DNA of 64,000 nt from Rhodococcus rhodnii (GCA_000720375.1 JOAA01000010.1:186001-250000), one strand, 5' to 3'; shown: positions 39,430 through 49,089, counted from the first letter of the stretch. Program-made: numbers and translations. Notes: generated by a model from the sequence alone, not told the origin.

Positions 39430-40941
39430 TTAGCAGCAGGAACTGGGGTCGCAGGAGCCGCCGCGGCTGGCGATCATCGGACAGGCGTAGCCGTAATCCG
39501 GGTGCGGGACGAGCGGCAGGCGTTTCTTGTCGCCCGGCCCGACCTTGACCTTCACCGGACCGCCCGTGACCAGCTGGACGTTGGTCCCGCTTTCCTGTGC
39601 GTCATAAGCACCCTTGGTCAGCGACACGATCTCGACGCCGCGCACGATGTCGGCGACGAAGACGTTGCCCTTGTGCCAGTACGGCGCCCATGAGGTCGCC
39701 GCGTCCGGCCGCCAGTACCCGATCTGGATCGGCTTGGCGGGGTTGGAGACGTCGATGAACCGGGTTCCCTGCTCGTACCAGGAATAGGCGACGACCCGGT
39801 TCTGCACGTCGAAGTAGTGCGCGGAACACGTGACGTCACCAGGCAAAGTGCCTTCCTTGTCGTCCGGGCTCCACACGCCGACGGTCTTCATCTCCTTCGG
39901 TGTGCTGCCCCAGCCTTCACCGTTCTCCGTGCCCTTCAACGAAGAAATCACGAACCGGCCCTGGTCCTTGCACGTCGACGACCCGAACGCTTCCTCGGTG
40001 TGCAACAACAAGCTGCCAGCCGGGTTCTCGCGAGTCGGGCGCGGACCATCGAACAGTGTGCGGCCGACCGGGCGGAACGAGTTGTGCGTGAACCGGGTCG
40101 GCATGTCGATCTGCGGCACGTTGCCGCCCGCGTACGGAACTGGGTCCGCGGCGGTCGCCTTACGGAACTTGCCCGTCAACGGATCGCGGTGCCAGCCGTC
40201 AGTCCAGTAGCCGCGCGTGCCGTCATCGCCTGCGACCCAAGCGATTCCCATCGCGTCGACCTGAACGTCATGCGTGATCTTGCCCGCGCCGCGGACGTCC
40301 ACCGAGACCGGCAATTCCTTGGGGTTGCGGGGATCGCGGATGTCCGTGACGTAGATCCGGCCGGTGTTCTCCGTCGACCGGTCACGCCCCGCGGTCCACA
40401 GGTACTGGCAGTCGTTGATGCACGTCGAGGTGTGGCCGGTGTTCTGCCGGTGGAACGCCAGGATCTTCAGATCCGCCGGGTTCACCGCGGACACGATGTA
40501 GTTGCCCGTCGGCCGGTCGCCGGGCAGCGTGCGGCCGAACGAGTTCACCTCGCGGGCCAGGAACGCGAGCTTGCGTTTCGGGTCGACGTTGATGTCCTCG
40601 TTCTCCCAGAAGCGTTGCGTCGGGTCGTCGCCCGGCAACGCCATCTCCTGCTTGGTCAGGTGGTCGAGGAGCTTCGGGTGGTCGACGTCGGTCACGTCGA
40701 ACGTCTGCAAGCCGGACTCGCTGCTGACGAACGCGACGTCCTGGCGGCCGTACTGGGCGAACGCGATCGAGATCGCGCGCTCGGTACCGGGAAGCGTGGT
40801 GCGCAGCCGCACGTTCTTGGCCGCCGGCGCGAGGCGGACCTCCTCGGCCCCCTGCTGCGGGGTTTCCGCGGGCGCCGCCGACGCGTCCTGCACAGTCAGA
40901 GCCGTCAACAGGCCCGCGGTCAACGCTGTGAGAACTTTCAT
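39430..40941 (-). CDS. Secreted LVIVD-repeat beta-propeller protein
   Basis: The product is 503 aa. MKVLTALTAGLLTALTVQDASA is a Sec signal peptide. Repeated strands such as VAFVSSESGLQTFDVTDVDHP, RIYVTDIRDPRNP, TRFIDVSNPAKPIQIGYW and VFVADIVRGVEIVSL match LVIVD repeats, predicted to form a beta-propeller. The C-terminus is cysteine-rich (GGSCDPSSCC). Function unknown; a surface or secreted binding role is inferred. The ATG at 40941 suits the signal peptide better than a longer form. The gene is not part of the recalled M. tuberculosis order and is flanked by two palindromes. Confidence 0.85.
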   Translation of the reverse strand: MKVLTALTAGLLTALTVQDASAAPAETPQQGAEEVRLAPAAKNVRLRTTLPGTERAISIAFAQYGRQDVAFVSSESGLQTFDVTDVDHPKLLDHLTKQEMALPGDDPTQRFWENEDINVDPKRKLAFLAREVNSFGRTLPGDRPTGNYIVSAVNPADLKILAFHRQNTGHTSTCINDCQYLWTAGRDRSTENTGRIYVTDIRDPRNPKELPVSVDVRGAGKITHDVQVDAMGIAWVAGDDGTRGYWTDGWHRDPLTGKFRKATAADPVPYAGGNVPQIDMPTRFTHNSFRPVGRTLFDGPRPTRENPAGSLLLHTEEAFGSSTCKDQGRFVISSLKGTENGEGWGSTPKEMKTVGVWSPDDKEGTLPGDVTCSAHYFDVQNRVVAYSWYEQGTRFIDVSNPAKPIQIGYWRPDAATSWAPYWHKGNVFVADIVRGVEIVSLTKGAYDAQESGTNVQLVTGGPVKVKVGPGDKKRLPLVPHPDYGYACPMIASRGGSCDPSSCC

Positions 40942-41001
40942 GCACCGAGCGTGGCAAAGGCCGTACAAGACCAGCTAGGCCCGAACGTCGGGACAAAAAA
41001 A

Positions 41002-41047
41002 CTCGTGAGTGTTTTCGCCGGTTAGAACCGGCGAAAACACTCACGAG
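41002..41047. repeat. 46-bp perfect palindrome, copy 3 (compensatory variant)
   Basis: Same layout as copies 1 and 2 but with CGCCGG in place of GGCCGG in the left arm, and the matching change in the right arm. The pairing stays perfect over 22 bp. It lies 6 nt past the sucB stop, on the upstream side of the LVIVD gene. Confidence 0.93.
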
Positions 41048-41053
41048 GGGGTA

Positions 41054-42793
41054 TCAGAGGCCGAGCTCGGCCTCGAAGTTGCCTTCCTGCAGGCGGCGCT
41101 TGATGGTCGTCAGGAAACGACCGGCGTCCGCACCGTCGACCAGGCGGTGGTCGTAGGTCAGCGACAGGTAGACCATCGAACGGATGGCGATCGAGTCGGC
41201 GCCGTTCTCGTCGGTGATCACCACCGGGCGCTTGACGACCGCGCCGACACCCAGGATGCCCACCTGCGGCTGCAGGATGATCGGGGTGTCCGACAGCGCG
41301 CCCGCGGTGCCCAGGTTGGTCAGCGAGAACGTGCCGCCTGCCAGCTCCTCGGGCTTGATCTTGTTCGACCGGGCCCGCGCGGCCAGGTCGGAGATCTTGT
41401 GCGCGAGGCCGGTCAGGTTGAGGTCACCCGCGTTGTGGATGACCGCGTTGAGCAGGCCCTTCTCGGTGTCGATCGCGATGCCGAGGTGCTCGGCACCGTG
41501 GTAGGTGACCTCCTTGGCCTCCTCGTTGATCGACGCGTTGAGCTTCGGGTGCTGCTTGAGCGCCTCGACCGTGGCCTTGGCGAAGAACGGCAGGAACGTC
41601 AGCTTGACGCCCTCGCGGGCCAGGAACGAGTCCTTGGCCTGGCCGCGCAGCCGGGCGATCTTGGTGACGTCCACCTCGAACAGCTGCGTGAGCTGCGCCG
41701 AGACCGCCAGCGACTCACGGGTGCGCTGCGCGACGATCTGCCGCAGCCGCGACAGCTTCTCGGTCTTGCCGCGCAGAGCCGACGCCTCGGCCGGTGCGGC
41801 CGGGGCCGCGGGTGCGGAGGGAGCCGCCGCCGGGGCAGGCGCGGGCTTCTTCGCGGCCTCGACCGCGGCGAGCACGTCCTGCTTGCGGATCCGGCCACCG
41901 ACACCGGTACCGGTCACTGTGGACAGGTCGATGCCGTTCTCCGAGGCCAGCTTGCGCACCAACGGCGTCACGTACGGAGCGTCGTTGCTGCCGTTGACCG
42001 CAGCGGGCTGCGGGGCGGGCTCGGGAGCGGGCTTGGGCGCCGGGGCAGGCTCGGGCTTGGGCGCCGGGGCCTGGGCGGCGGGCTCAGGCTTCGGTTCCGG
42101 CTTGGGCTCGGGCTTCGGCTCGGGCTTGGGTTCCGGCTTCGGCTCCGGTGCCTTTTGGGCAGGAGCGGCGTCGGCCGACCCGACGATCGCCAGCTGGGCA
42201 CCGACCTCGACGGTCTCGTCCTCGGCCGCGGTGATCTCCAGCAGCGTGCCGGCCACCGGGGACGGGATCTCGGTGTCCACCTTGTCGGTGGAGACCTCCA
42301 GCAGCGGCTCGTCGACCGCGACCGAGTCGCCGACCTGCTTGAGCCAGCGGGTCACGGTGCCCTCGGTGACGCTCTCCCCGAGCTCCGGCATGGTCACCGG
42401 CGTCCCCGACGCCGAACCACCGCCGGACGACGCGGACGCCTGCGCGGCAGGCTCCGGCTCAGGCTGTGCCTCTTGCTCCTGCTGGGGCTCCGGCTGCGGG
42501 TCCGGTGCTTGCTGCTGCGGTGCGGGCGCGGAGTCACCGCTGTCGCTCGCACCGCTGCCGTCGCCGATCACCGCGAGTTCCGCGCCGATCTCGACGGTCT
42601 CGTCCTCCTGGGCGACGATGCGCTCGAGCACACCGGCGGCAGGCGACGGGATCTCGGTGTCGACCTTGTCGGTGGAGACTTCCAGCAAGGGCTCGTCGAC
42701 CTCGACGGTGTCGCCCACCTGCTTCAGCCACCGGGTGACCGTGCCTTCGGTGACACTCTCACCGAGGGCCGGCATCTGGACGGAGAAGGCCAT
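41054..42793 (-). CDS. sucB: Dihydrolipoamide acyltransferase (E2), two lipoyl domains
   Basis: The product is 579 aa. Lipoyl domains at about 1-80 and 125-205 each carry [13 protein letters not shown] with the lipoylated lysine (K43 in the first). Linkers rich in Pro, Glu, Lys and Ala follow. A peripheral-subunit-binding domain (about 300-335, [28 protein letters not shown]) and the acyltransferase domain with [14 protein letters not shown] (catalytic His/Asp) complete it. In actinobacteria this E2 (DlaT, Rv2215) serves pyruvate dehydrogenase and perhaps other complexes. It follows lpdA by 52 nt. Confidence 0.95.
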   Translation of the reverse strand: MAFSVQMPALGESVTEGTVTRWLKQVGDTVEVDEPLLEVSTDKVDTEIPSPAAGVLERIVAQEDETVEIGAELAVIGDGSGASDSGDSAPAPQQQAPDPQPEPQQEQEAQPEPEPAAQASASSGGGSASGTPVTMPELGESVTEGTVTRWLKQVGDSVAVDEPLLEVSTDKVDTEIPSPVAGTLLEITAAEDETVEVGAQLAIVGSADAAPAQKAPEPKPEPKPEPKPEPKPEPKPEPAAQAPAPKPEPAPAPKPAPEPAPQPAAVNGSNDAPYVTPLVRKLASENGIDLSTVTGTGVGGRIRKQDVLAAVEAAKKPAPAPAAAPSAPAAPAAPAEASALRGKTEKLSRLRQIVAQRTRESLAVSAQLTQLFEVDVTKIARLRGQAKDSFLAREGVKLTFLPFFAKATVEALKQHPKLNASINEEAKEVTYHGAEHLGIAIDTEKGLLNAVIHNAGDLNLTGLAHKISDLAARARSNKIKPEELAGGTFSLTNLGTAGALSDTPIILQPQVGILGVGAVVKRPVVITDENGADSIAIRSMVYLSLTYDHRLVDGADAGRFLTTIKRRLQEGNFEAELGL

Positions 42794-42845
42794 GGTTTCG
42801 CTTACTCCTCGTGCGTTTGAGCTTGGCTGACCTCGAGCCCGTGCG

Positions 42846-44216
42846 TCAGCCGTGCACGTGCAGGGGCTTGCCGGCAAGGGCGAGGAAGGCCTCGCCAATG
42901 GCTTCGGTCTGCGTTGGGTGTGCGTGGACCAGCGGGGCGACGTCTTCGGGGTACGCCTCCCAGCCGTAGATCAGCTGCGCCTCGCCGATGAGCTCCCCGA
43001 CTCGCTCACCGACCAGGGTCATGCCGACCACGGGGCCGTCAGGTGCCTTGATCACCTTCACGCCCCCGGACGTCTTCAGGATCTTGCTCTTGCCGTTTCC
43101 GGCCAAGTCGTAGACCAGCGTCTGCACGTCGCCGTACTTCTCCCTGGCGGCGGCCTCGGTCAGGCCGACCGACGCCACCTCGGGCTTGCAGTACGTCACA
43201 CGCGGGATGCCGGCTTCGTCGATCACCTTGGGGTTCTGCCCGGCGATCTGCTCGGCGACGAAGATGCCCTGCTGGAAGCCGCGGTGCGCGAGCTGCAGGC
43301 CAGGGACGATGTCGCCGACGGCGTAGACGTTCGGCAAGTTGGTGCGCAGCCGCTCGTCGGTGAGCACGAAACCGCGGTCCATCTTGACCCCGGCCTCCTC
43401 GTAGCCCATCGCGGCGGTGTTCGGGCCACGGCCGACGGCCACCAGCAGCAGGTCGGCCTCGAACTGCTCGCCGGACTCCAGCGACACGGTGACCGCGTCG
43501 CCGGTCTGGGTCGCGCCGGTGAACCGCACGCCGGTCTTGAACTTGATGCCGCGCTTGCGGAAGGCGCGCTCAAGCTGCTTGGACGCGTACTCGTCCTCCA
43601 GCGGGACCAGCCGGGGCAGGGCCTCGACGATGGTCACGTCCGCGCCGAACGAGCGCCACACGCTGGCGAACTCCACACCGATCACGCCGCCACCGAGGAC
43701 GACCACCCGCTCGGGCACGTAGTCCAGGTTCAGCGCCTGGTCGGACGTGAGGATCCGGCCGCCGAGGTCGAGGCCGGGCAGCGTCTTGGCGTACGAGCCG
43801 CTGGCCAGGACCACGTTCTTGCCGGTGTAGCGGGTGCCGTTGACGTCAACGGAGTTCGGCGCGACGAACGTGCCGGTGCCCTCGACCATCTGGACCTTGT
43901 TCAGCTTCGCCAGGCCCTGCAGGCCCTTGTAGAGCTGGGCGATCACGCCGTCCTTGTACGAGTTCACGCCATTGATATCGATGCCTTCGAGCGAGCTCTT
44001 GACCCCGAACTGGTCACCTTCACGCACGTTGTCGGCGATCTCGGCGGCGTGCAGCAGCGCCTTCGTGGGGATGCACCCACGGTGCAGGCACGTCCCGCCG
44101 AGCTTGTCCTTCTCCACCACGATCACGGAAAGGCCGAGCTCAGCGGCGCGAAACGCGCAGGCATAACCGCCCGACCCGCCACCCAAGATCACCAGGTCAG
44201 CGGAGGTGTCACTCAC
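42846..44216 (-). CDS. lpdA: Dihydrolipoamide dehydrogenase (E3)
   Basis: The product is 456 aa. An FAD-binding N-terminus ([15 protein letters not shown]), the redox-active pair C43/C48 in [13 protein letters not shown], the NAD-binding [15 protein letters not shown], and the C-terminal [13 protein letters not shown] with the catalytic histidine are present. It reoxidises lipoyl groups of E2 and of glycine cleavage H protein, producing NADH. The GTG at 44216 has GAGGAG 6 nt upstream and lies just before the FAD motif. It is the first gene of lpdA-sucB. Confidence 0.97.
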   Translation of the reverse strand: MSDTSADLVILGGGSGGYACAFRAAELGLSVIVVEKDKLGGTCLHRGCIPTKALLHAAEIADNVREGDQFGVKSSLEGIDINGVNSYKDGVIAQLYKGLQGLAKLNKVQMVEGTGTFVAPNSVDVNGTRYTGKNVVLASGSYAKTLPGLDLGGRILTSDQALNLDYVPERVVVLGGGVIGVEFASVWRSFGADVTIVEALPRLVPLEDEYASKQLERAFRKRGIKFKTGVRFTGATQTGDAVTVSLESGEQFEADLLLVAVGRGPNTAAMGYEEAGVKMDRGFVLTDERLRTNLPNVYAVGDIVPGLQLAHRGFQQGIFVAEQIAGQNPKVIDEAGIPRVTYCKPEVASVGLTEAAAREKYGDVQTLVYDLAGNGKSKILKTSGGVKVIKAPDGPVVGMTLVGERVGELIGEAQLIYGWEAYPEDVAPLVHAHPTQTEAIGEAFLALAGKPLHVHG

Positions 44217-44403
44217 AAGGTCTCCTCGACAGCTTCGTCTTTTTCGGACCAGCCGGGTAAGGCCCCTGGTCCGACCACACGCCATCTTGTCACTTCATAC
44301 GGCAGGCTTGCGAACTGGCCAGGTGTGTTCAGCCGACACACAGGTATGTCTCAGCTCGTCACGGCAGAATGTCCGGTATAGGGCAGCAAGGGAGGTCGTC
44401 CAG

Positions 44404-44739
44404 GTGGGGATATTCGACAAACTGCGCCGCAAGCCCAGGCCGGGCGTGACGCGCACCGCCACCTCGAAGGACACTGATCACCTGGCGGAATGGGCACGGT
44501 CGAGGCGAGGTGTGGAGGCCTATCTCGAGCCGCGCACCAATGTGACACACACGACTGTGGTGCTCGTCGCCTTCGACGGCGAGTGGACCCGCAGGCGGAT
44601 CGAGAACGACGAGGCGGCTTACCACCTCGGCAAGAAACTCGGCATCCCGGTCTACGACACGAACAAGGTCGGCTATCCACAGCGGATGCGTGAGTACACC
44701 CGCCGTAAGGCTGAGGAGGACAAGCGGCGCAACGCTTGA
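44404..44739 (+). CDS. Conserved-type actinobacterial hypothetical protein (111 aa)
   Basis: The product is 111 aa: a basic N-terminus (GIFDKLRRKPRPGVTR), a central segment (HTTVVLVAFDGEWTRRRI, AAYHLGKKLGIPVYDTNKVGYP) and a charged C-terminus (KAEEDKRRNA). I do not know the function; the compact alpha/beta pattern suggests a soluble protein. AGGGAGG lies about 8 nt before the GTG. It is divergent from lpdA. Confidence 0.8.
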   Translation: MGIFDKLRRKPRPGVTRTATSKDTDHLAEWARSRRGVEAYLEPRTNVTHTTVVLVAFDGEWTRRRIENDEAAYHLGKKLGIPVYDTNKVGYPQRMREYTRRKAEEDKRRNA

Positions 44740-44744
44740 CCGGG

Positions 44745-44802
44745 GGTTGTGGACGAGCAATTTCGCGAAGGGATCCGTTCGCGAATCCAGCTGTCCACAA
44801 CC
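44745..44802. repeat. 58-bp nested dyad element
   Basis: Outer arms GGTTGTGGAC (44745-44754) and GTCCACAACC (44793-44802) flank two copies of the palindrome TTCGCGAA (44762-44769, 44778-44785), around a central GGATCC (44771-44776). All three modules share the same dyad centre (about 44773.5). It lies 5 nt past the stop of the 111-aa gene. It could be a terminator-type hairpin or a protein-binding site. Confidence 0.7.
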
Positions 44803-44900
44803 GACCGGTAACCTCGCCACCCGCGCCTATCACCGATAGACTGGCCTCGGGGTCGCCCCCCGGGAGCGGTGGGGGCTGTTTTCTTGGGGGTTGGTGGGTG

Positions 44901-45002
44901 GCGTGAATGCGCGCTGGCTCAGGGCCTCAGGGCGAACTCCCCCACTCAGCGACGTCAACCCGACGGCGCGAATGACCGCTGGGGTCAGGACTTCAGGGCG
45001 AA
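44901..45002. repeat. Pair of diverged direct repeats downstream of lipB
   Basis: Two segments of about 36 nt, 44901-44936 and 44966-45002, share most bases (GCGYGAATG, CGCTGG, TCAGG, TCAGGGCGAA). The second includes the last codons of lipB (minus strand). This looks like a partial duplication of the lipB 3' end or a member of an intergenic repeat family. The 245 nt from 44740 to 44984 hold only this and the dyad element. Confidence 0.5.
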
Positions 45003-45710
45003 TGTCACCCCAGGCGCCTCAGTACGCGGCAGCCAATGATCGGCAACCGGCAAAGTGCCCTCCAGAGCCTCCAGCACCAGATCCCGGGCCAAAGGCAGCA
45101 CCTCAGCCACCGTGACCTCCCGGCCCAGCTCCCAGCTCAAAGACGTCACCCCAGCATCACGGATGCCGCACGGCACGATCCGGTCGAAAGCCGACAGGTC
45201 CGCGTTGCAGTTGATCTCAAAGCCGTGCATGGTCACGCCGCGTTGCACGCGGATGCCGATGGCGGCGATCTTGCGCTCGGGGCCGCGGGAGTCGGCGGGC
45301 AGCCAGACGCCGCTGCGGCCCTCGACGCGCCCCGTTCGCAGGCCGAGCCGCGCGCACACGGCGATCAGTGCCTCTTCGATCCGGCGGACGTACTGGACCA
45401 CGTCGATCGGGTTGGCCAGTTGCACGATCGGGTAGCCGACCAGTTGGCCGGGGCCGTGCCACGTGATTTTTCCGCCGCGGTCGACGTCGATCACCGGTGT
45501 GCCGTCGGTTGGGCGTTCGTCGGGTTGGGTGCGCTTGCCCGCTGTGTAGACCGAAGGGTGTTCGAGCAGCAGCAGGGTGTCGGGCCCGGTACCGGAGGCG
45601 CGGGCCTCGGCAAGCTCGCGCTGCAGATCCCACGCGGCGAGGTACTCGATGGTGCCGATCTCACGCGTGTCCACCGGTTGCGTGGCGGCACGGCAGGATG
45701 TCTCGATCAC
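44985..45710 (-). CDS. lipB: Lipoyl(octanoyl) transferase
   Basis: The product is 241 aa. [45 protein letters not shown] (K147) and [17 protein letters not shown] (catalytic C181) are the LipB signatures. It moves octanoyl groups from acyl carrier protein to lipoyl domains of E2 and GcvH. The GTG start overlaps the upstream phosphatase gene stop as GTGA (45707-45710). lipA, normally adjacent, lies about 9 kb away. Confidence 0.97.
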   Translation of the reverse strand: MIETSCRAATQPVDTREIGTIEYLAAWDLQRELAEARASGTGPDTLLLLEHPSVYTAGKRTQPDERPTDGTPVIDVDRGGKITWHGPGQLVGYPIVQLANPIDVVQYVRRIEEALIAVCARLGLRTGRVEGRSGVWLPADSRGPERKIAAIGIRVQRGVTMHGFEINCNADLSAFDRIVPCGIRDAGVTSLSWELGREVTVAEVLPLARDLVLEALEGTLPVADHWLPRTEAPGVTFALKS

Positions 45711-46321
45711 CCTGAAACCTTACGCTCCCGCAGCGGGATCAAGTGCAACGCCGCCGCGACAAGCAGGCCAATTCCCGTCACACCCAACGTGCCGCCGAGT
45801 ACGTCCGTGACCCAGTGCACATCGAGCAACACGCGGCAGGCCGCGGCGATCACAACGAGCGTTGTGCCCAGAACGATTGCGCGGCGCAGCAAACGTCGTG
45901 CGAGCCAACCGCAGAGCACTATCCCGGTGAACGCGACACTGGCGACGGACACCACGTGCCCGCTGGGATAGCTGAAGTCCACATAGGCCCGTGGCCGGTC
46001 TCGCTCGAACACTCCCTTGAACAAGGACATCAGGCGGCACGCGGCCAGCAACACCATGGACCGCAACAGAACGTTGAGCGTGTACGCGTCCCGGCGGACC
46101 AGGACCGCGGCTATGACGAGCGCAAGGAACATCGCGATCGGCAGCACCGGCCCGAGGATGTCGGTGACCACCCAGACCACGTCACTGCCGGATGTCTGCC
46201 AGAAGCCCCACATCGCGTCGGCGACGACCAGGTCGAGCGGCCATGCCGAGTCGCGTACCCAGTACCCGAGCACGAGGAAGACCGCCAGCAGCGAAAACCC
46301 CCATGCGTAGGCACGGATCAA
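45707..46321 (-). CDS. PAP2-family membrane phosphatase
   Basis: The product is 204 aa with about six membrane helices. The three phosphatase motifs are visible: [24 protein letters not shown] and [15 protein letters not shown]. It probably removes phosphate from lipid phosphates such as undecaprenyl pyrophosphate or phosphatidic acid. The TTG start overlaps the stop of the upstream epimerase gene (46318-46321), and its own stop overlaps lipB. All three are one operon. Confidence 0.9.
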   Translation of the reverse strand: MIRAYAWGFSLLAVFLVLGYWVRDSAWPLDLVVADAMWGFWQTSGSDVVWVVTDILGPVLPIAMFLALVIAAVLVRRDAYTLNVLLRSMVLLAACRLMSLFKGVFERDRPRAYVDFSYPSGHVVSVASVAFTGIVLCGWLARRLLRRAIVLGTTLVVIAAACRVLLDVHWVTDVLGGTLGVTGIGLLVAAALHLIPLRERKVSG

Positions 46322-47208
46322 CGCTTGGCCACCGACCCCAAGGCTTCGTCCACAGTGGTGTAGCGGAACGTGAAGCCGTTGTCCTGCAGGGCTTTCGGGA
46401 TGACGTGCTGGCTGGCCAGCGCGCCTTCGTCAGCGAGCTCACCCAATGCGAGGCGCAGCGCGAATTTCGGCGCGACGAACGGTGCGGGCCTGCCCAGCGC
46501 GCGGCTCAGGGCACGGGTGAACTCCGCGTTCGTCACCGGGTTGGGCCCCGTCATGTTCACGGGCCCGCGCAACGTCTCGGTGTTGATGATGTGCAGCACC
46601 GCGTTGATGTGGTCCTCGTGGTGGATCCACGGCATGTACTGGCGTCCGTCACCGAGGCGCCCGCCGAGCATGAACGAGAACAGCAACCGCAGCGGCCCAA
46701 GCAATCCGCCTTCTTTGCTGAGCACGAGGCCGGTCCGCAGGATCGCCACGCGGGCGCCCGCATCGGCGGCGGGTTGGGTCGCGGCTTCCCATTCCTTGCA
46801 CATCTGGGACAGGAACCCGGTGCCGGGCGGGGTCGTCTCGTCGACGACGCGGCCACCGGTGTCGCCGTAGTAGCCGACGGCGGAAGCGTTGATCAGCAAG
46901 GGAATGTCGCGTTCGGCGACCGCGGTCGCGAGCACCTCGGTCGGCTCGACGCGGCTGTTGAGCAGCAGCTGCTTACGGGCGTTGCTCAGCCTGGTCAGCG
47001 TGATGGCCGCGCCACAGAGGTTGATGACGGCCTCGGCGCCGTCCAGCGCGCCGTCCTCGATCTTGCCGGCGGGCGGGTCCCACGACCGCTCGTCCGGTGC
47101 TGACGACGCGCGGCGGACCAACCGCAGCACATCGTGCCCTTCGCGTCGCAGCGCCGAAACGAGCTCTGTCCCGATCATGCCGGACGACCCGGCCACGACG
47201 ACGCGCAT
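46318..47208 (-). CDS. TIGR01777-family NAD(P)-dependent epimerase/oxidoreductase
   Basis: The product is 296 aa. VVVAGSSGMIGTELVSAL is the Rossmann dinucleotide motif; INASAVGYYGDTGG, PWIHHEDHINAVLHII and GPVNMTGPNPVTNAEF are typical of the TIGR01777 (YfcH/SulA-like) branch of extended SDRs. The reaction is unknown. Position before lipB matches M. tuberculosis Rv2216. TAGGAT lies 6 nt before the ATG (47215-47220), so it is probably leaderless. Confidence 0.93.
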   Translation of the reverse strand: MRVVVAGSSGMIGTELVSALRREGHDVLRLVRRASSAPDERSWDPPAGKIEDGALDGAEAVINLCGAAITLTRLSNARKQLLLNSRVEPTEVLATAVAERDIPLLINASAVGYYGDTGGRVVDETTPPGTGFLSQMCKEWEAATQPAADAGARVAILRTGLVLSKEGGLLGPLRLLFSFMLGGRLGDGRQYMPWIHHEDHINAVLHIINTETLRGPVNMTGPNPVTNAEFTRALSRALGRPAPFVAPKFALRLALGELADEGALASQHVIPKALQDNGFTFRYTTVDEALGSVAKR

Positions 47209-47252
47209 AGCCCGATCCTAGTGAGGAACGCCCAAACGCGCCGATCCGCCCA

Positions 47253-47423
47253 CGCGTGTCCACCTTTCCAGCACGGCGTGTCCACCTTTCCGGCACGACG
47301 AGATGCCCTTTCCGGCACCATGAAATCGCCGGACACGGGCCCGCGGGGAATTTCGGTGTGCTGGAACGTGCATTTCATGGTGCCGCAGTGGTGGACACAC
47401 CGTGCTGGAGTGGTGGACACGCG
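47253..47423. repeat. Mosaic inverted/direct repeat between two minus-strand genes
   Basis: The left part (from 47253) reads CGCGTGTCCACC, TTTCCAGCACGG, CGTGTCCACC, CGGCAC and GGCACCATGAAAT. The reverse complement of the right part (to 47423) reads CGCGTGTCCACC, ACTCCAGCACGG, TGTGTCCACC and GCGGCACCATGAAAT. The left side also has direct repeats of the GTGTCCACC and CCGGCAC modules. The result is a hairpin of about 170 nt that fills the 218-nt gap between the LLM gene stop and the epimerase gene start. Confidence 0.8.
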
Positions 47424-47426
47424 GGG

Positions 47427-48359
47427 TTAGAGCTGGGGGGCGACCTCGGCGGCGATCAGTTCCAGGTGGTCCAGGTCGTGCAAGTCCAGGATCTGCAGGT
47501 AGATCCGGCCGACGCCGGTCTGCTCGCGCCATTGGCCCAGCCGGTCGACCACCTCGGCCGGGGTGCCCGCGAGTCCGTTGCGTTTCAACTCGTCGACTTC
47601 ACGGCCGATCGCCGCGGCGCGTCGGGCGACCTGTGCGTCGTCCCAGCCGACACATACCGCCTGGGCGATGGAGCGGGTCATCCCGGCGGGGTCACGGCCG
47701 ATGGCGCGGCAGGCCGCGTCGACGCGCTCGAACTGTTCAACGGCCAACGAAGGTTCCGCGAAGGCAACGTTGAACTCGTCGGCGAACCGGGCGGCCAGCG
47801 CAGGTGTGCGTTTGGCTCCGCGTCCGCCGATGATCACCGGTGGACGGGGGCGCTGCGCGGGCTTCGGCAACGCCGGCGAGTCGGTGACCTGGTAGTGCTT
47901 GCCGGTGTAGGAGAACTTCTCCTTCAGCGGCGTCGTCCACAGCCCGGTGATCACTTCGAGCTGTTCGGTGTACATGTCGAAACGGTCGCCCAGTGCGGGA
48001 AACGGGATGCCGTACGCGGTGTGCTCGGCCTCGAACCACCCGCTGCCGATGCCGAATTCCACCCGCCCGTCGGACATCTGGTCGACTTGGGCCACGGTGA
48101 TCGCGAGCGGCCCTGGCAGCCGGAAGGTCGCGGCGGTCATCAGGGTGCCGAGCCGGACCCGGCTGGTCTGCACGGCCAGCCCGGCCAGGGTGGTCCACGC
48201 GTCGGTCGGCCCGGGCAGCCCGTCGGCCGAACCCATTCTCAGGTAGTGATCGGACCGGAAGAACCCGTCGTAGCCGGCGTCCTCGGTTGCCCTGGCCACC
48301 TTGAGCAGGTCGCTGTAGGCGGCACCCTGCTGCGGTTCGGTGAAGATCCTGAATTCCAC
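47427..48359 (-). CDS. LLM-class F420-dependent oxidoreductase
   Basis: The product is 310 aa. A luciferase-like TIM barrel: EFRIFTEPQQGAAYSDLLKVARATED, GFFRSDHYLRMG, RVEFGIGSGWFEAEH and PVIIGGRGAKRTPALAARFADE. Members of this group use coenzyme F420, consistent with an actinomycete; the substrate is unknown. TACGTT lies 6 nt before the GTG (48366-48371), so it is probably leaderless. It lies 14 nt downstream of the TetR gene on the same strand and could also be read from that promoter. Confidence 0.9.
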   Translation of the reverse strand: MEFRIFTEPQQGAAYSDLLKVARATEDAGYDGFFRSDHYLRMGSADGLPGPTDAWTTLAGLAVQTSRVRLGTLMTAATFRLPGPLAITVAQVDQMSDGRVEFGIGSGWFEAEHTAYGIPFPALGDRFDMYTEQLEVITGLWTTPLKEKFSYTGKHYQVTDSPALPKPAQRPRPPVIIGGRGAKRTPALAARFADEFNVAFAEPSLAVEQFERVDAACRAIGRDPAGMTRSIAQAVCVGWDDAQVARRAAAIGREVDELKRNGLAGTPAEVVDRLGQWREQTGVGRIYLQILDLHDLDHLELIAAEVAPQL

Positions 48360-48373
48360 GGATCTAACGTAAC

Positions 48374-48970
48374 TCAGCGGTCCCGCCTTATCCCTTCGAT
48401 CATGTGGATCAAGGCGGTGAACACTTCGGCACTGGCCTTCTTCGGGTCGCCCGCCTCGGCGATGATCTGCGCGCCGGCGGCGAGCGAGGCGAACATCATC
48501 CGCGCGGTCACCTCGATCGGGACGTCGCCGAGCTCACCTGCCTCGATGAGGCTCTCGAGCACGCTTCGCACGATGCCGAAGCTGTAGCGCTCCTCGCATT
48601 CGCGCCAGCGCTCGTAGCCCATCACCACCGGCGCTTCCCGGATGACCAGCCGCTGGTACGTCGGGTCGAGGCAGACCTTGATGTACTCCTGCACGCCGTC
48701 CAGCGCGCGTTCCCACGGCGAGCCGTCGCCGTCGATGGCCTTCGTCAGCTGGGCCATCGCCTGCGTCTCGACCTGGTGGAAGGCCGCTTCGAACAAGGCC
48801 TGTTTGCCGCTGAAGTGGTGGTACAGCGCGCCTTTGGTGACCCTGGCGCGTTTGACGATCGCGTCGAGCGACGTGGCGGCGTACCCGTTCTTGGTGAACA
48901 GGTCGGATGCGGAGTCGACCAACGCTTGTTTGGTGGACTCCGAGTAGTCCGCGCGACGCGACCGCATCAT
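48374..48970 (-). CDS. TetR-family transcriptional regulator
   Basis: The product is 198 aa. The N-terminal helix-turn-helix (LVDSASDLFTKNGYAATSLDAI, RVTKGALYHHFSGKQALFEAA) is clear, followed by a C-terminal ligand domain. The ATG at 48970 has GAGG 6 nt upstream; starts at 48976 and 48967 are also possible. Several CATACC/GGTATG half-sites lie just upstream (48993-49068), suggesting autorepression and control of the divergent genes. Confidence 0.92.
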   Translation of the reverse strand: MMRSRRADYSESTKQALVDSASDLFTKNGYAATSLDAIVKRARVTKGALYHHFSGKQALFEAAFHQVETQAMAQLTKAIDGDGSPWERALDGVQEYIKVCLDPTYQRLVIREAPVVMGYERWRECEERYSFGIVRSVLESLIEAGELGDVPIEVTARMMFASLAAGAQIIAEAGDPKKASAEVFTALIHMIEGIRRDR

Positions 48971-48992
48971 TGCCATCCTCACAACTTTAGGA

Positions 48993-49068
48993 CATACCGC
49001 CGGTACGTACTCGTGGTATGTTGGCCGTGTCGAAACATACCGATGGTATGCCGCAGACCAGCGGTATG
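48993..49068. promoter_or_regulatory. Cluster of candidate TetR operators
   Basis: CATACC-GCC-GGTACG (48993-49007), GTGGTATG (49013-49020), CATACC-GAT-GGTATG (a perfect palindrome, 49036-49050) and GCGGTATG (49061-49068) lie between the TetR gene and the divergent genes. This arrangement is typical of TetR binding sites; binding itself is inferred. Confidence 0.7.
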
Positions 49069-49089
49069 ACCCAACTGACGGCTGGGAGG

